From Candidatus Methylumidiphilus alinenensis (lineage in GTDB: Bacteria > Pseudomonadota > Gammaproteobacteria > Methylococcales > Methylococcaceae): 37,600 nt of DNA. How positions within the stretch are numbered: the stretch's first letter is position 1; each line of letters opens with the position of its first letter. The stretch is taken from positions 1 to 37,600 of the forward strand of contig QJPH01000359.1 of assembly GCA_003242955.1 (NCBI GenBank), read 5' to 3'. Below the pieces are notes generated by a model. The model searched no databases, had not been told where the DNA came from, and worked only from the letters and a program-made list of their open reading frames with translations. A program made the position numbers and the translations under genes. Below, piece after piece: positions 22,266 to 31,036 of this stretch.

Positions 22266-25200
22266 ATGTCACGCACTAATCTGCATCCCGTGTCCGCGCA
22301 AGACCAGCAGGAATATCATGGCAACCGCCCCATTGGCCAACGCCATAAAATGCTGATATTCATTGCCATGCTGTTGTTCGTGCCACTGCTCGGCCTATCG
22401 ATCATAACGCTAAATGGCCCGTCGGTGGAGCATCAGGCATTTGCCAATTTGGAAGCAATCGCCAAACTCAAGGCCAGTCAGATTGTCAACTGGCTGCATG
22501 AGCGCCAAGCCGATGGCATGGTATTCACGACTGACCGGGGATTTATTAAGCAGGTCGCCGCCCTGAGTAACGGGAACGAACACCTGCGTGACCACCTGCT
22601 AAGTCGTTTGCAAGCCGTTCGGCAAGCCTATCGGTATGACGCGGTAACCCTGCTCGATTCCCAGGGGCGGGTGCTAGTGGAAGCAGGGACAAGCGAGACT
22701 CTCCCGGCCGATATGCAGGCACTGTTGGCAGATGCCTTGACCACAGGGCAAACAACCTTTGGCAATCTTTCGCTATATGAATCGGGGCATCCCCACATGG
22801 ATGTCATCGCGCCATTGCTATCGACTGTCAGTGACCTTAAGGTTCCCGTCGGTGTTGTGGTGCTGCACCAAAACCCGGAAAATTTCCTGTTTCCCTATAT
22901 CCAAGAATGGCCCACACCTAGCCTGACCGGCGAGACCTTGCTAATACGCCGCGAGGGCGAATCGGTCGTGTATCTCAATGAACTGCGGTATAGCAAAGCC
23001 ACGGCATTTAGACTACGATTCCCGTTGTCCTCCCCTCAACTGCCGTCCGCTGTGGCGTTGCGCACTGGCTTGCCTGGCATCACGAAAGGCCACGATTACC
23101 GCGGCACTACGGTGTTGGCGGCCTTTCGACCAGTCCCCGGCACCGACTGGATGATTGTTGCCAAAATAGATCGTGAGGAGGTGCTGGCATCCTTGACTAC
23201 ATTGATTCTATGGGTAAGCCTGATTAGTTTCGTCAGCGTTGCAATTTTAGCCATTGCCGGACTGATGCTTTGGCATCAGCAACAGCGCATGGGAAATCTG
23301 GCCTTGCAGGTGCAAAAGGCTGAAGCGGACCGGTTACTGAGGCATTTTTTTGAAATGCCTTTCATCGGCATGGCTATGACCTCGCCCGCCACCAAAGCCT
23401 GGTTGCGCTTCAACGACCAGTTATGCTTCATTCTCGGTTATCCCCGCGAAGAATTGGCTAAAAAAAATTGGGCCGAACTGACCCATCCAGACGATTTGCA
23501 AAAAAACCTTGCCGAATACGAGCATATCCTGCGTGGAGAATCCGAAGGCTACCGCATGGACAAGCGCTTTATCCGCAAAGACGGCTCGGTGGTGTATGCC
23601 GCCATTGATGTCAAGTGTGTTCGAACACCTAGCGGGGCGGTGGATTGTACCGTCACCACGATAGAGGACATTACCGATCGCAAGCAGGCGGAAGCCAAAC
23701 TCCAACGGCTGACCAACCTTTATGCCGCGCTTAGCCAGTGCAACGAAGCCATTGTGCGTTGTCAAGACGAAGACGGACTCTTTCAGGAGCTTTGCCGTAT
23801 CGCCGTCGTTTTCGGTCAAATGAAGATGGCTTGGATCGGCATCATCGACCCTCAGACGCACCACATCCTGCCCGTTGCGCACTTTGGCGACGGTGCCGAA
23901 TATTTGCATGATGTCCAAATAACAGTTGAGCCTGACAGCCCGTTAGGGCATGGTCCAACAGGCACGTCAGTCCAGGAAAACCGGCCTTTTTGGTGTCAGG
24001 ATTTCGTGCACGACCCGGCTACCCAGCCATGGCATGAACAGGGTGCGCGTTTTGGCTGGGGGGCATCGGCGGCATTGCCCTTGCATCGAAATGGCATGTG
24101 CATCGGCGCGTTCACGCTGTATGCTTCGGTAGCCAATTCCTTTGACGAGGCCGCGCAGAACCTGCTGCTGGAAATGGCATTTGACATTAATTTCGCTTTG
24201 GAAAAACTTAACCGTGAGGCCGAACGCAAACGCATCGAGGAAACCTTGCATGAGCGCGAACAACGACTGGGGAATATTTTCGAGCAAGCGGGCGACGGTA
24301 TTTTCGTCATCACAGACGACTTTCGGTTTGTTGACTCCAACGCCGCAGGATTGGGAATGCTAGGCTACAACCGCGACGAATTGCAACAGTTGCGTTTATC
24401 CGATGTCCTGGTCGAATACGAACGCCCACGCTTGGATGTGGAAGTTCCCGTCATGATGGACGGCATCCCCCATATAGGGGAATGGGAACATTTGCGCAAA
24501 GACGGCACGAAGTTCTACGCCGAAGTCAATGCGAAGAAGCTCAGCAGTCACCAGTTTTTGGCCATTGTGCGCGATCTGACCCGGCGCAAGGAGGCCGAGG
24601 CGCGCATCCGATGGCTGGCACATTTCGACACCTTGACGGGGCTGGCCAACAGGACATTGCTCAATGACCGTGCCGGCCTCGCACTGGGCAGGGCGCAACG
24701 CGACGGCAAGCCAGTGGCACTAATGTGCCTAGACCTCGACCATTTTAAACACATCAACGACACACTAGGCCAGAGCATCGGCGATGAGTTCCTTGTTGAA
24801 ATAGGCCGGCGCATACAAGCCACTGTCAGGGAAGAGGACACGGTTTCGCGCCAAGGCGGAGACGATTTCATCCTCGTCTTGCCGGACACCGATGCCGAAG
24901 GGGCTATGCGTGTGGTGGAAAACCTGTTATTGGCTGTCGCCTGCCCTTATCAGATTGATGAGCATGAACTAGTTGTAACCCCATCCATTGGCATTGCCAT
25001 GTTTCCAGGCGATGGATGCGATTTCAACTCGCTGGCGAAGAATGCCGATGTTGCAATGTACCGGGCCAAGAAAGCGGGCCGCAATACCCATCGCTTTTTC
25101 AAGGAAGAAATGCAAGCGCATTCGGCGCGTGTGCTGCAACTTGAAAACGGCCTGCGCCGGACGCTGGAACGCGACGAATTGCATCTGCACTATCAACCGC

Positions 25201-25925
25201 AATTGTCCATTGACGGTTGCCGTGTCATCGGTGCGGAGGCCTTGCTGCGCTGGCACAATCCCGTTTTTGGCACGGTTTCGCCCGCCGAATTCATCCCCAT
25301 CGCCGAGCATAGCGGCCAGATTGTGCGGATAGGAGAATGGGTGCTGCGCACCGCCATCCGGCAGATGAAACGATGGCAGGACAACGGACTCGCACCCATG
25401 GTCATTGCCGTGAACCTTTCCGTGGTGCAGTTCCGCCACCCTGACCTCCCCAGTCTAGTCAGCGCGATCCTTGAAGAGGAGGGGATGGCATCCGACTGCT
25501 TGGAACTGGAACTTACCGAAGCGGTGACGATGGATGACCCATTGCAAGCCATCAAAGTAATGGACGATCTTTATCAACGCGGCATCCGCCTGTCGATTGA
25601 TGACTTTGGCACAGGCTACTCATCGCTGAGTTACCTCAAACGGTTCCCTGTCTACAAGCTCAAGATTGACCAATCTTTTGTGCGCAACATGGCCGAACAC
25701 ACGGAAGACAAGGCCATTGTCAATGCAATCATCAACCTGGCTCAAAACCTTGGCCTGAAAACCATCGCCGAGGGGGTGGAAACCGCAGAACAACTGGCCT
25801 TGTTGCGCGAAAACGGATGTAATGAAGTGCAGGGGTATTTCTTCAGCAAACCCCTGCCAGCCAGCCAGTTCGAAGCTTTTTGGCTATTGTCTCAGGCCAA
25901 ATCTAGCCATGCGTTCAAGCAGTAG
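22266..25925 (+). CDS. Membrane-bound cyclic-di-GMP enzyme: sensor-PAS-GAF-PAS-GGDEF-EAL
   Basis: 1219 residues. An N-terminal helix (about 29-50) and a second (about 315-340) bracket a periplasmic sensor region of Cache-like size. Then come PAS (about 358-480), GAF (about 490-650), PAS (about 665-780), GGDEF (about 790-950, active site GGDDF near 863, with DLDHFKHIND) and EAL (about 970-1210, EALLRW near 989, plus LELELTEA, DDFGTGYSSL, LKIDQSF and AEGVET). Both catalytic domains keep their key residues, so it may make and degrade cyclic-di-GMP, with one dominating. It would link an external signal and perhaps an intracellular ligand to motility or biofilm state. The ATG at 22266 lacks a clear ribosome site. 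Its end overlaps the convergent DUF47 gene by 42 bases. Confidence 0.92.
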   Translation: MSRTNLHPVSAQDQQEYHGNRPIGQRHKMLIFIAMLLFVPLLGLSIITLNGPSVEHQAFANLEAIAKLKASQIVNWLHERQADGMVFTTDRGFIKQVAALSNGNEHLRDHLLSRLQAVRQAYRYDAVTLLDSQGRVLVEAGTSETLPADMQALLADALTTGQTTFGNLSLYESGHPHMDVIAPLLSTVSDLKVPVGVVVLHQNPENFLFPYIQEWPTPSLTGETLLIRREGESVVYLNELRYSKATAFRLRFPLSSPQLPSAVALRTGLPGITKGHDYRGTTVLAAFRPVPGTDWMIVAKIDREEVLASLTTLILWVSLISFVSVAILAIAGLMLWHQQQRMGNLALQVQKAEADRLLRHFFEMPFIGMAMTSPATKAWLRFNDQLCFILGYPREELAKKNWAELTHPDDLQKNLAEYEHILRGESEGYRMDKRFIRKDGSVVYAAIDVKCVRTPSGAVDCTVTTIEDITDRKQAEAKLQRLTNLYAALSQCNEAIVRCQDEDGLFQELCRIAVVFGQMKMAWIGIIDPQTHHILPVAHFGDGAEYLHDVQITVEPDSPLGHGPTGTSVQENRPFWCQDFVHDPATQPWHEQGARFGWGASAALPLHRNGMCIGAFTLYASVANSFDEAAQNLLLEMAFDINFALEKLNREAERKRIEETLHEREQRLGNIFEQAGDGIFVITDDFRFVDSNAAGLGMLGYNRDELQQLRLSDVLVEYERPRLDVEVPVMMDGIPHIGEWEHLRKDGTKFYAEVNAKKLSSHQFLAIVRDLTRRKEAEARIRWLAHFDTLTGLANRTLLNDRAGLALGRAQRDGKPVALMCLDLDHFKHINDTLGQSIGDEFLVEIGRRIQATVREEDTVSRQGGDDFILVLPDTDAEGAMRVVENLLLAVACPYQIDEHELVVTPSIGIAMFPGDGCDFNSLAKNADVAMYRAKKAGRNTHRFFKEEMQAHSARVLQLENGLRRTLERDELHLHYQPQLSIDGCRVIGAEALLRWHNPVFGTVSPAEFIPIAEHSGQIVRIGEWVLRTAIRQMKRWQDNGLAPMVIAVNLSVVQFRHPDLPSLVSAILEEEGMASDCLELELTEAVTMDDPLQAIKVMDDLYQRGIRLSIDDFGTGYSSLSYLKRFPVYKLKIDQSFVRNMAEHTEDKAIVNAIINLAQNLGLKTIAEGVETAEQLALLRENGCNEVQGYFFSKPLPASQFEAFWLLSQAKSSHAFKQ

Positions 25926-26519
25926 TGCCGCATGGTAAGCGGCATCCGTCGTCTGTTCGAGGATGCCTAAAATCTCGGTCCAATTGGCTTCGTCGATCAA
26001 AGGGAGCATGTTAATCCGACGTTGTGTCTTCCTCCACTCGTGGTAGGTGACATCTGCGCTCTCTTCCCACCGTTTGAGGGTCTCTCGGCACTCTCTGACA
26101 TCGGCCAATTCATTCCCTGGATAGCGTGCCACCTCCACTTGGAATCTTGCTATCATCGACATCAGGGTTGAGAGTATCTCTTGCGCCGCATCCTCTATCT
26201 TTCTTGGAATACAGATATCAATCAGCCGGGCGGTATTATTCATCCCATCCACTATATCGTCCAAGCGTTTGACCAACTGCTCGGTCAGGTGAATAAACTC
26301 GGAGTGGGTGAGTAATTCCAGCGAGGAATAAGCCTCCGCCGTGAGTCTATCGCCATTCTCCTCAAGGCTTTTCACTTTCGCTATATAGGCATCTGGCGTG
26401 TCAAGGTTTGAAAAAAGAAGGCTCAGAACCTGACCGCACTCAAAGGTGTTGGCTAGATGTGCGTTGAATAGCTCATCCAAGGAGCGGGGTTTCTGAAAAA
26501 TTGCATTATCATCATTCAT
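25884..26519 (-). CDS. PhoU-like DUF47 protein
   Basis: A 211-residue, all-helical cytoplasmic protein of the DUF47/PhoU-like family (FNAHLANTFECGQVLSLLF...LEENGDRLTAEAY...FIHLTEQLVKRLDDIVDGMNNTARLIDI...ESADVTYHEWRKTQRRINMLPLIDEANWTEILGILEQTTDAAYHAALLLERM). The EENGDRLTAE and DDIVDGMNNTA segments are the metal-binding-type helices of this family. Such proteins usually accompany a Pit-type phosphate transporter as its regulator, but no transporter gene is nearby here. It has no close neighbours on its strand: hldE lies 260 bases upstream, with an inserted element between. Its 3' end overlaps the GGDEF-EAL gene. Confidence 0.82.
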   Translation of the reverse strand: MNDDNAIFQKPRSLDELFNAHLANTFECGQVLSLLFSNLDTPDAYIAKVKSLEENGDRLTAEAYSSLELLTHSEFIHLTEQLVKRLDDIVDGMNNTARLIDICIPRKIEDAAQEILSTLMSMIARFQVEVARYPGNELADVRECRETLKRWEESADVTYHEWRKTQRRINMLPLIDEANWTEILGILEQTTDAAYHAALLLERMARFGLRQ

Positions 26520-26539
26520 GCTGGACTCATAAGGCTACA

Positions 26540-26711
26540 AAAGAAAAACAGCAATTCTCATTTTGGCATGACTGGCTCATTTTAGGTGGCCTAGGCGGTC
26601 AAACCGAGTCGGTCTCGACGTTATATCCCTGACATTGGCACTGTCTCCAAGACCGACTCGGTTTTCTCCACCCTTCAGCTTCCGCCAAAATGAGAATTGC
26701 TGAAAGTAAAA
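26540..26711. mobile_element. MITE-like element, TIR CAGCAATTCTCATTTTGG, with AAACCGAGTCGGTCT core (copy 3)
   Basis: The element (26549-26702, 154 bp) has perfect 18-bp ends (CAGCAATTCTCATTTTGG and CCAAAATGAGAATTGCTG for 17 of 18). It is flanked by 9-bp repeats that match at eight of nine bases (AAAGAAAAA, AAAGTAAAA). Its core holds the hairpin with arms AAACCGAGTCGGTCT (26601-26615) and AGACCGACTCGGTTT (26650-26664). It separates hldE from the DUF47 gene and probably ends hldE transcription. Confidence 0.85.
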
Positions 26712-26779
26712 CGCCAAATTCGTTTTATTTTATGCTTAGCCCTAGAATAATCTATTGACATTACAAAAATGTGACCGTA

Positions 26780-28201
26780 TCAGCCATTGCGTAGTTTTTC
26801 AATGACAGCAGTGGTGGAGAATCCTTCGACAAAATTCAACAATCGCACTTCGCCTCCATTGGCAAGAACGCAGTCATGACCGGCGATTGCGGAAATGTCG
26901 GCATAATCCCCACCCTTGACAAGAACATCAGGCAAAAGTCTGCAAATTACATTGCGGGGGGTGTCTTCATCAAACGCGGCGACCCAGTCTACACATTCCA
27001 ATGCCGCCAAAATGGCCATCCTATATTCTAAGGAATTCACTGGCCTGCCCTGCCCTTTCAAGCGGCGAACCGACTCGTCGCTGTTGACCAGAACGACTAG
27101 CCGGTTGCCAAACTCTTTGGCTTGTTGTAGGTAATGCACGTGGCCGGGGTGGAGAATGTCGAAACATCCATTGGTTAGGACAACTTTTTCACCCGCACGA
27201 CGGGCGGTTTGCAAATATTCCTCCAGTCGGTCCAAGTCAATCACGCCGCGATGATGAGCCTTAGACCCAAGCAAGGCATAATCAAGTTCATCCGCGCTGA
27301 CACTCGCCGCCCCTATTTTGCCGACCACGATTCCCGCCGCTAGATTCGAGAGCGAGGTGGATTCAGACAATGGGCAACCCGCCGCAAGTGCCGCCGCCAA
27401 AACTGAAATCACCGTGTCGCCGGCACCTGTCACGTCGAAAACTTCCATGGCCTTCGTTGGTAAATGCAATGGGGCAAACCCTGGACGCAGCAAGCTCATG
27501 CCGTCCTCGCCACGCGTCACCAATAATGCTCCCAATTCCAATCGTTCCAGCAATGCCTTGCCTTTTTCCTCCAATTCCGCTTGGTTTCGGCATTTGCCGG
27601 CCACTGCCTCAAATTCGGCCAGATTCGGTGTGAGCAGGTCAGCATGGCGATATTTATCAAAATCGCTCCCCTTGGGGTCAACCAAGACCGGTTTTCCTGC
27701 GACCCGGCACAATTCGATCATTTCTCTGACCGCTGCCAAGGTTCCCTTGCCGTAATCGGACAGTACCACGACTGCCGCATGGGCAAGTTGCCCTTGGAAG
27801 GCATCTAAAAGTGGCGTGGCATCCACATCCCAGAATGAATCCTCAAAGTCCAAGCGAATCAATTGTTGATGCCGACTCAGGATGCGGACCTTGGTGATGG
27901 TGGGGAAATCTTCTTGGCGGAAGACATTACAATCAATACCGGCCTTGCCCAACAAAGCGATGAGTGAATCGCCTGCCTCGTCTTGACCGCAATATCCCAT
28001 GACCTTCGCATGTCCACCTAAAGCTGATATATTGAGGGCAACATTCGCCGCACCGCCGACACGCTCTTGGTTTTCCTTAATATGGACAATGGGAACCGGG
28101 GCTTCAGGGGAAATGCGCGAGGCAGTGCCTTGCCAGTAGCGGTCAAGCATCAGATCGCCCACGACAAGGACGCTTGCGGTTTTGAAATCGGGAAGACGCA
28201 T
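26780..28201 (-). CDS. hldE: HldE: bifunctional heptose-7-phosphate kinase / heptose-1-phosphate adenylyltransferase
   Basis: 473 residues, normal length. The N-terminal PfkB kinase domain (about 1-320) has DLMLDRYWQG, RVGGAANVALN and the ATP-site DVTGAGDTVISVLAAALA. The C-terminal nucleotidyltransferase (about 340-473) has VLTNGCFDILHPGHVHYLQQAK and VLVNSDESVRRLKGQGRPVN. It makes ADP-heptose for the lipopolysaccharide inner core, so the cell has a heptose-containing LPS. The ATG (28201) is only six bases from an inserted MITE-like element, whose end (complement ...TAATCAGGT) supplies the only visible ribosome-binding-like sequence (AGGT, about nine bases upstream). No hldD or waa gene is adjacent. 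Confidence 0.96.
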   Translation of the reverse strand: MRLPDFKTASVLVVGDLMLDRYWQGTASRISPEAPVPIVHIKENQERVGGAANVALNISALGGHAKVMGYCGQDEAGDSLIALLGKAGIDCNVFRQEDFPTITKVRILSRHQQLIRLDFEDSFWDVDATPLLDAFQGQLAHAAVVVLSDYGKGTLAAVREMIELCRVAGKPVLVDPKGSDFDKYRHADLLTPNLAEFEAVAGKCRNQAELEEKGKALLERLELGALLVTRGEDGMSLLRPGFAPLHLPTKAMEVFDVTGAGDTVISVLAAALAAGCPLSESTSLSNLAAGIVVGKIGAASVSADELDYALLGSKAHHRGVIDLDRLEEYLQTARRAGEKVVLTNGCFDILHPGHVHYLQQAKEFGNRLVVLVNSDESVRRLKGQGRPVNSLEYRMAILAALECVDWVAAFDEDTPRNVICRLLPDVLVKGGDYADISAIAGHDCVLANGGEVRLLNFVEGFSTTAVIEKLRNG

Positions 28202-28381
28202 AAGATAACCTGATTAGGAAGATTTTTCAGCTAAACCCAAAACGTCGTCGTTCCGGCATGGATCGCCGGAACCTAGGCTCCATGGACGGCGCGGACTTTG
28301 GGGCATCCCTGCAATCTGGATTCCGGCGATCCCTGCCGGAATGACGGAATAGCAGAAGCATCTTCATAATTAGGTAAGATA
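28202..28381. mobile_element. MITE-like element, TIR ACCTGATTAGGAAGATT, with REP core (copy 1)
   Basis: The element (28208-28375, 168 bp) has imperfect inverted ends (ACCTGATTAGGAAGATT, complement of right end ACCTAATTATGAAGATG). It is flanked by exact 6-bp AAGATA repeats (28202-28207 and 28376-28381). A REP-like core occupies 28247-28345. It abuts the hldE start codon. Confidence 0.75.
28247..28345. repeat. REP-like element in the ACCTGATTA element
   Basis: 99 bp, GTCGTTCCGGCATGGATCG ... CCCTGCCGGAATGAC; near copy of 21213-21310, which lies in a different TIR family. Confidence 0.75.
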
Positions 28382-28438
28382 ATATGCTTCAATAAATGTT
28401 TCATTATATAATTGATGTTAGGCTTGATGCCAGATGTA

Positions 28439-28539
28439 GGCCGGAATAAGCCCAGCAAAGTGGGCGTTTCCTGCGGAGTGAGCTGCTTGTCCAAGTGATG
28501 CTCTTGCCGGAAACGCCCGTAAATGGGATTATTCCGGCC
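28439..28539. repeat. Long imperfect inverted repeat (GGCCGGAATAA...TTATTCCGGCC)
   Basis: Arms GGCCGGAATAAGCCCA and TGGGATTATTCCGGCC are complementary with small bulges, and inner arms GGGCGTTTCC and GGAAACGCCC pair as well. No coding potential. Part of the 620-base gene-free stretch between hldE and the AT-rich membrane protein gene. Confidence 0.55.
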
Positions 28540-28565
28540 CATGGTGCGTGAAATCATTTGGTTAC

Positions 28566-28732
28566 TTAAGGTGATTTCTGAGAAAGAACATCCCATCAAG
28601 AATCTGATCCGTAGGCAAAAAATACAGTCCACGAAAGGCACGAAAAACACGAACAAAAAGCATGTCTTGTTCGTGCCTTTCGTGTGTTTCGTGGACAATG
28701 CTTTTGGTAGATTCATTATTGTAAATGACCTA
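28566..28732. mobile_element. MITE-like element, TTAGGTGATTT family with a third core
   Basis: Left end TTAAGGTGATTTC, right end complement TTAGGTCATTTAC. The core is a long hairpin, GTCCACGAAAGGCACGAA (from 28627) with its complement ending at 28696. The ends match those at 1103, 8710 and 8882, but the core is different. Confidence 0.5.
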
Positions 28733-28823
28733 AGTTGCTTACAAAGACATCCAACGTAGAGGAACAGTTTAGCGTTGTCGAGTTGCCTCCATTCCCCCAC
28801 TAGGAACAGTTCTTGGGTAGAAA

Positions 28824-29282
28824 ATGCAGATGAATTTTACAATGGTCTTAGGTGTCGTGGGTTCTATCGCATCGGTAGTCGGTTTACTCTTACCAGTTCA
28901 AAGCAAGCACCAGAAAGCTATACATCTTGCTTATGGGCTTGGGATGACATTACTTGCAAGTGCAGCAGTTTGGTATTGGCAAGAAAATCTAAGAATTCAT
29001 AACGTGGAACGAGCCGCGACAAAATTGCTAGAGCAGGCAGCTTCAGACGTTCCTACAATTGGGTTTAACCAAGCGGCACTTGCCTTTTTAGAGAAAAACA
29101 AAGATTTATATCCTGACTCCTATGCCAGAGCTCAGGAAATTTGCAACGTCAACAAATGTCTGTGGATGAGTATGGATGACAATCACACAGTTAATAATCA
29201 ACAAAGACAAAATCAGAAAAACGTCTGTGATGCACTGATTGGTCTAATTCGAGGAATTGGTGTACTTGAGAATAGTCAATAA
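28824..29282 (+). CDS. Hypothetical two-helix membrane protein, AT-rich
   Basis: 152 residues with two N-terminal membrane helices (MVLGVVGSIASVVGLLLPV, about 6-24, and AIHLAYGLGMTLLASAAVWYW, about 32-52), then a soluble part of about 100 residues with three Cys (EICNVNKC and NVCDAL). I do not recognise the family. The ATG at 28824 has only a weak site. GC content is clearly lower than in neighbouring genes, and it is surrounded by repeats on both sides, which suggests horizontal origin. No partner gene is evident. The arrangement (short membrane anchor plus small cytoplasmic domain) occurs in some accessory defence effectors, but nothing specific supports that here. Confidence 0.55.
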   Translation: MQMNFTMVLGVVGSIASVVGLLLPVQSKHQKAIHLAYGLGMTLLASAAVWYWQENLRIHNVERAATKLLEQAASDVPTIGFNQAALAFLEKNKDLYPDSYARAQEICNVNKCLWMSMDDNHTVNNQQRQNQKNVCDALIGLIRGIGVLENSQ

Positions 29283-29322
29283 CAACGCGGTAAGGGGCGA
29301 TAATATTTGACAATTCCTATAG

Positions 29323-29394
29323 AGCAAGTTTCACGCAAAGGCGCAAAGATAAAGCGATCTTCTTTGCGGCTTTGCGAGTTTTGCGTGAGATTGC
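29323..29394. repeat. Inverted repeat (GCAAGTTTCACGCAAAG...CTTTGCG...TTGCGTGAGATTGC)
   Basis: Arms CACGCAAAGGCGCAAAG and CTTTGCGAGTTTTGCGTG pair with small gaps. Part of the 360-base gap between the AT-rich gene and the HAD gene; no gene seen. Confidence 0.5.
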
Positions 29395-29436
29395 TTTTTC
29401 CTTTAAGGATTTGGTCAAATACTACTTCCCGAAAAA

Positions 29437-29530
29437 AGACAGGACAGGATTGACAAGATAAACAGGATTTTTTTGTGACATGAAGCCGTATTCATACGTT
29501 TAAATCCTGTCAATCCTGTTCATCCTGTCT
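29437..29530. repeat. Inverted repeat (AGACAGGACAGGATTGACA...CAATCCTGTTCATCCTGTCT)
   Basis: Direct-repeated ACAGGATT/ACAGGA units in the left arm pair with AATCCTGT/TCCTGT in the right arm. This kind of repeat is dispersed in many bacterial genomes. It probably has no coding role. Confidence 0.5.
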
Positions 29531-29661
29531 TATTAAACAGGGAAGTTGTTTTCGGCTATATCCTAAGCTTGAAAAACGTTATCACTAAACGAGATTGATA
29601 TGCCTAGCTGCTGCAAACAAATCCTTGAATTTGTCAAATTATGCTTGAAGCTTTAACCCCC

Positions 29662-30366
29662 ATGTACTCGGCTGCAATTTTCGACATGGACGGCCTATTG
29701 TTGGATTCCGAGCGCCCGATCCGGGACGCTTGGCTCCAAGTGACCGCACAAAGCGGCGTATCCTTGACCAATGACACCTATCTGCAATGGGTGGGCAGAC
29801 GGGAAGCGGATATTAAAGCAGAGTACGGTGATTTTTTCGGGCCAATGCTACCTTTTGCGGAGGCCTGTAACCGGGTACGGGCAATGGTGTCCGAACACTA
29901 TGCGACGGAAGGCTACGCGGTTAAAGCCGGCGCAGTCGAATTACTTTCTTGGTTAGGCGAACAAGGCATCCCCTGTTGCGTGGCTTCCTCGACCCGGCGC
30001 GAAGAAGTCCACCGCCGATTGAAGCGAGCCGGTCTGCGCGATTTCTTCGACTTCATTACGGGTGGCGACGAAGTGTCCAAGGGAAAACCCCATCCGGATT
30101 TGTTTTTTCTGGCTGCCGGCCGTTTAGGGCTGAATCCGCAACAATGCCTAGTATTTGAGGACTCCGAATATGGTGCGCAAGGCGCGGTTTCTGCCGGCAT
30201 GTCGGCGGTTATTGTGCCTGACCTTAAACATCCCGGCCTAAAAACCGCCGAGCTATGTCTTGCCGTGCTGGAATCGCTGGAACAGGTGCCGGCTTTTTAT
30301 GGAGAATGGTTTCAACATCACCTGAAAAATCAGATTTTTTCCGATATAAACCCCAATCTAGTTTAA
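29662..30366 (+). CDS. HAD-family phosphatase, beta-phosphoglucomutase-like
   Basis: 234 residues from ATG 29662 (MYSAAIFDMDGLLLDSE...), which places HAD motif I (DMDGLLLDSE) at the normal distance; ATG 29641 would add seven residues. Motif II is VASSTRREEVHRRLKRAGL, motif III Lys lies in GGDEVSKGKPHPDLFFLAA, and motif IV is LVFEDSEYGAQGAVSAGM. An alpha-helical cap sits between motifs I and II. Such enzymes dephosphorylate small sugar phosphates or act as mutases; the substrate is not readable. Neither start has a clear ribosome site. It is convergent with nifK, but with 690 bases of repeats between. Confidence 0.9.
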   Translation: MYSAAIFDMDGLLLDSERPIRDAWLQVTAQSGVSLTNDTYLQWVGRREADIKAEYGDFFGPMLPFAEACNRVRAMVSEHYATEGYAVKAGAVELLSWLGEQGIPCCVASSTRREEVHRRLKRAGLRDFFDFITGGDEVSKGKPHPDLFFLAAGRLGLNPQQCLVFEDSEYGAQGAVSAGMSAVIVPDLKHPGLKTAELCLAVLESLEQVPAFYGEWFQHHLKNQIFSDINPNLV

Positions 30367-30431
30367 GCATACTCTGTCCACCGTATAAAGAGTGGCTCTT
30401 ACTCTTTGCTTTTCGCTCTTTTAGCCCTAAA

Positions 30432-30539
30432 CCGCCTACGAGTGACGAGTTGTAGGGCGGATACAGGGATGTGATCCGCCGAATGCTGGCGAACACCAAC
30501 AACATTCGGCGGAACCCGTCCATGGTTCCGCCCTACGGA
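30432..30539. repeat. Nested palindrome (CGAGTTGTAGGGCGGA...TCCGCCCTACGGACTCG)
   Basis: Outer arms CGAGTTGTAGGGCGGA and TCCGCCCTACGGACTCG pair, with inner arms CCGCCGAATG and CATTCGGCGG. It directly precedes another TIR-bounded element. Noncoding. Confidence 0.55.
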
Positions 30540-30545
30540 CTCGTA

Positions 30546-30742
30546 GTTATACACAAATCCGGGCAAGCCGGAAAAGCCGTCATTCCGGCAGGGATTGCCG
30601 GAATCCAGAAGCCATGGAGGGCAAACTCGTCGCAGAGCAAGTGTTTGATTTTGATAATTTGCAGCCCACAGTTTCACATCCCTGTGGACTGGATTCCGGC
30701 AATCCTTGCCGGAATGACGTACTCCCTACACTTGTGTATAAC
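30546..30742. mobile_element. TIR-bounded element (GTTATACACAA) carrying a REP core
   Basis: Exact 11-bp inverted ends GTTATACACAA (30546-30556) and TTGTGTATAAC (30732-30742) enclose a complete REP-like element (30579-30718). No duplication seen. This is the fourth TIR family to hold the same kind of core. Confidence 0.55.
30579..30718. repeat. REP-like element
   Basis: 140 bp, GTCATTCCGGCAGGGATTGC ... CTTGCCGGAATGAC, near copy of 16761-16899 although the enclosing TIR differs. Confidence 0.78.
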
Positions 30743-30873
30743 GGCGAGCGCAGAGCGTGGGAACGATACAAATCAGGTATCGCTATCGTCGAACACAATC
30801 CCAGTCTACTCGATTGCTTTACCGTCAATTTGTCAACCTGGACATTGCAATATCACCCATTACTCACGCTTTT

Positions 30874-30989
30874 ACGTTGCGTCGTTGCGCCGTTGCGTGA
30901 AACCTTCTTTTGCCTTTCTCGCAATGCGGCATGCCATTCAATGGGCGAAGATTTTTTTTGTCTCACGCAACGGCGCAACGACGCAACGT
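30874..30989. repeat. Perfect 27-bp inverted repeat with 62-base spacer
   Basis: Arms at 30874-30900 (ACGTTGCGTCGTTGCG...) and 30963-30989 are exact complements. Related to the arms at 29323-29394. Within the 690-base gene-free stretch between the HAD gene and nifK. Confidence 0.7.
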
Positions 30990-31011
30990 TAAGAGCAAAG
31001 CAAAATCTACA

Positions 31012-31036
31012 CGGACGGGTTTTCAAATCCCGTCCG
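31012..31036 (-). terminator. Hairpin downstream of nifK
   Basis: CGGACGGG and CCCGTCCG pair around a nine-base AT-rich loop, 20 bases after the nifK stop. It is the first strong structure behind the nifHDK operon and may end or protect the transcript. A copy of this GGACGGGATT motif also occurs at about 21370. Confidence 0.4.

Noticed and set aside
22196-22276. Longer N terminus for the DUF4337 protein
   Set aside because: The extra residues lack family resemblance and would begin in the promoter region of the divergent GGDEF-EAL gene; ATG 22165 fits better.
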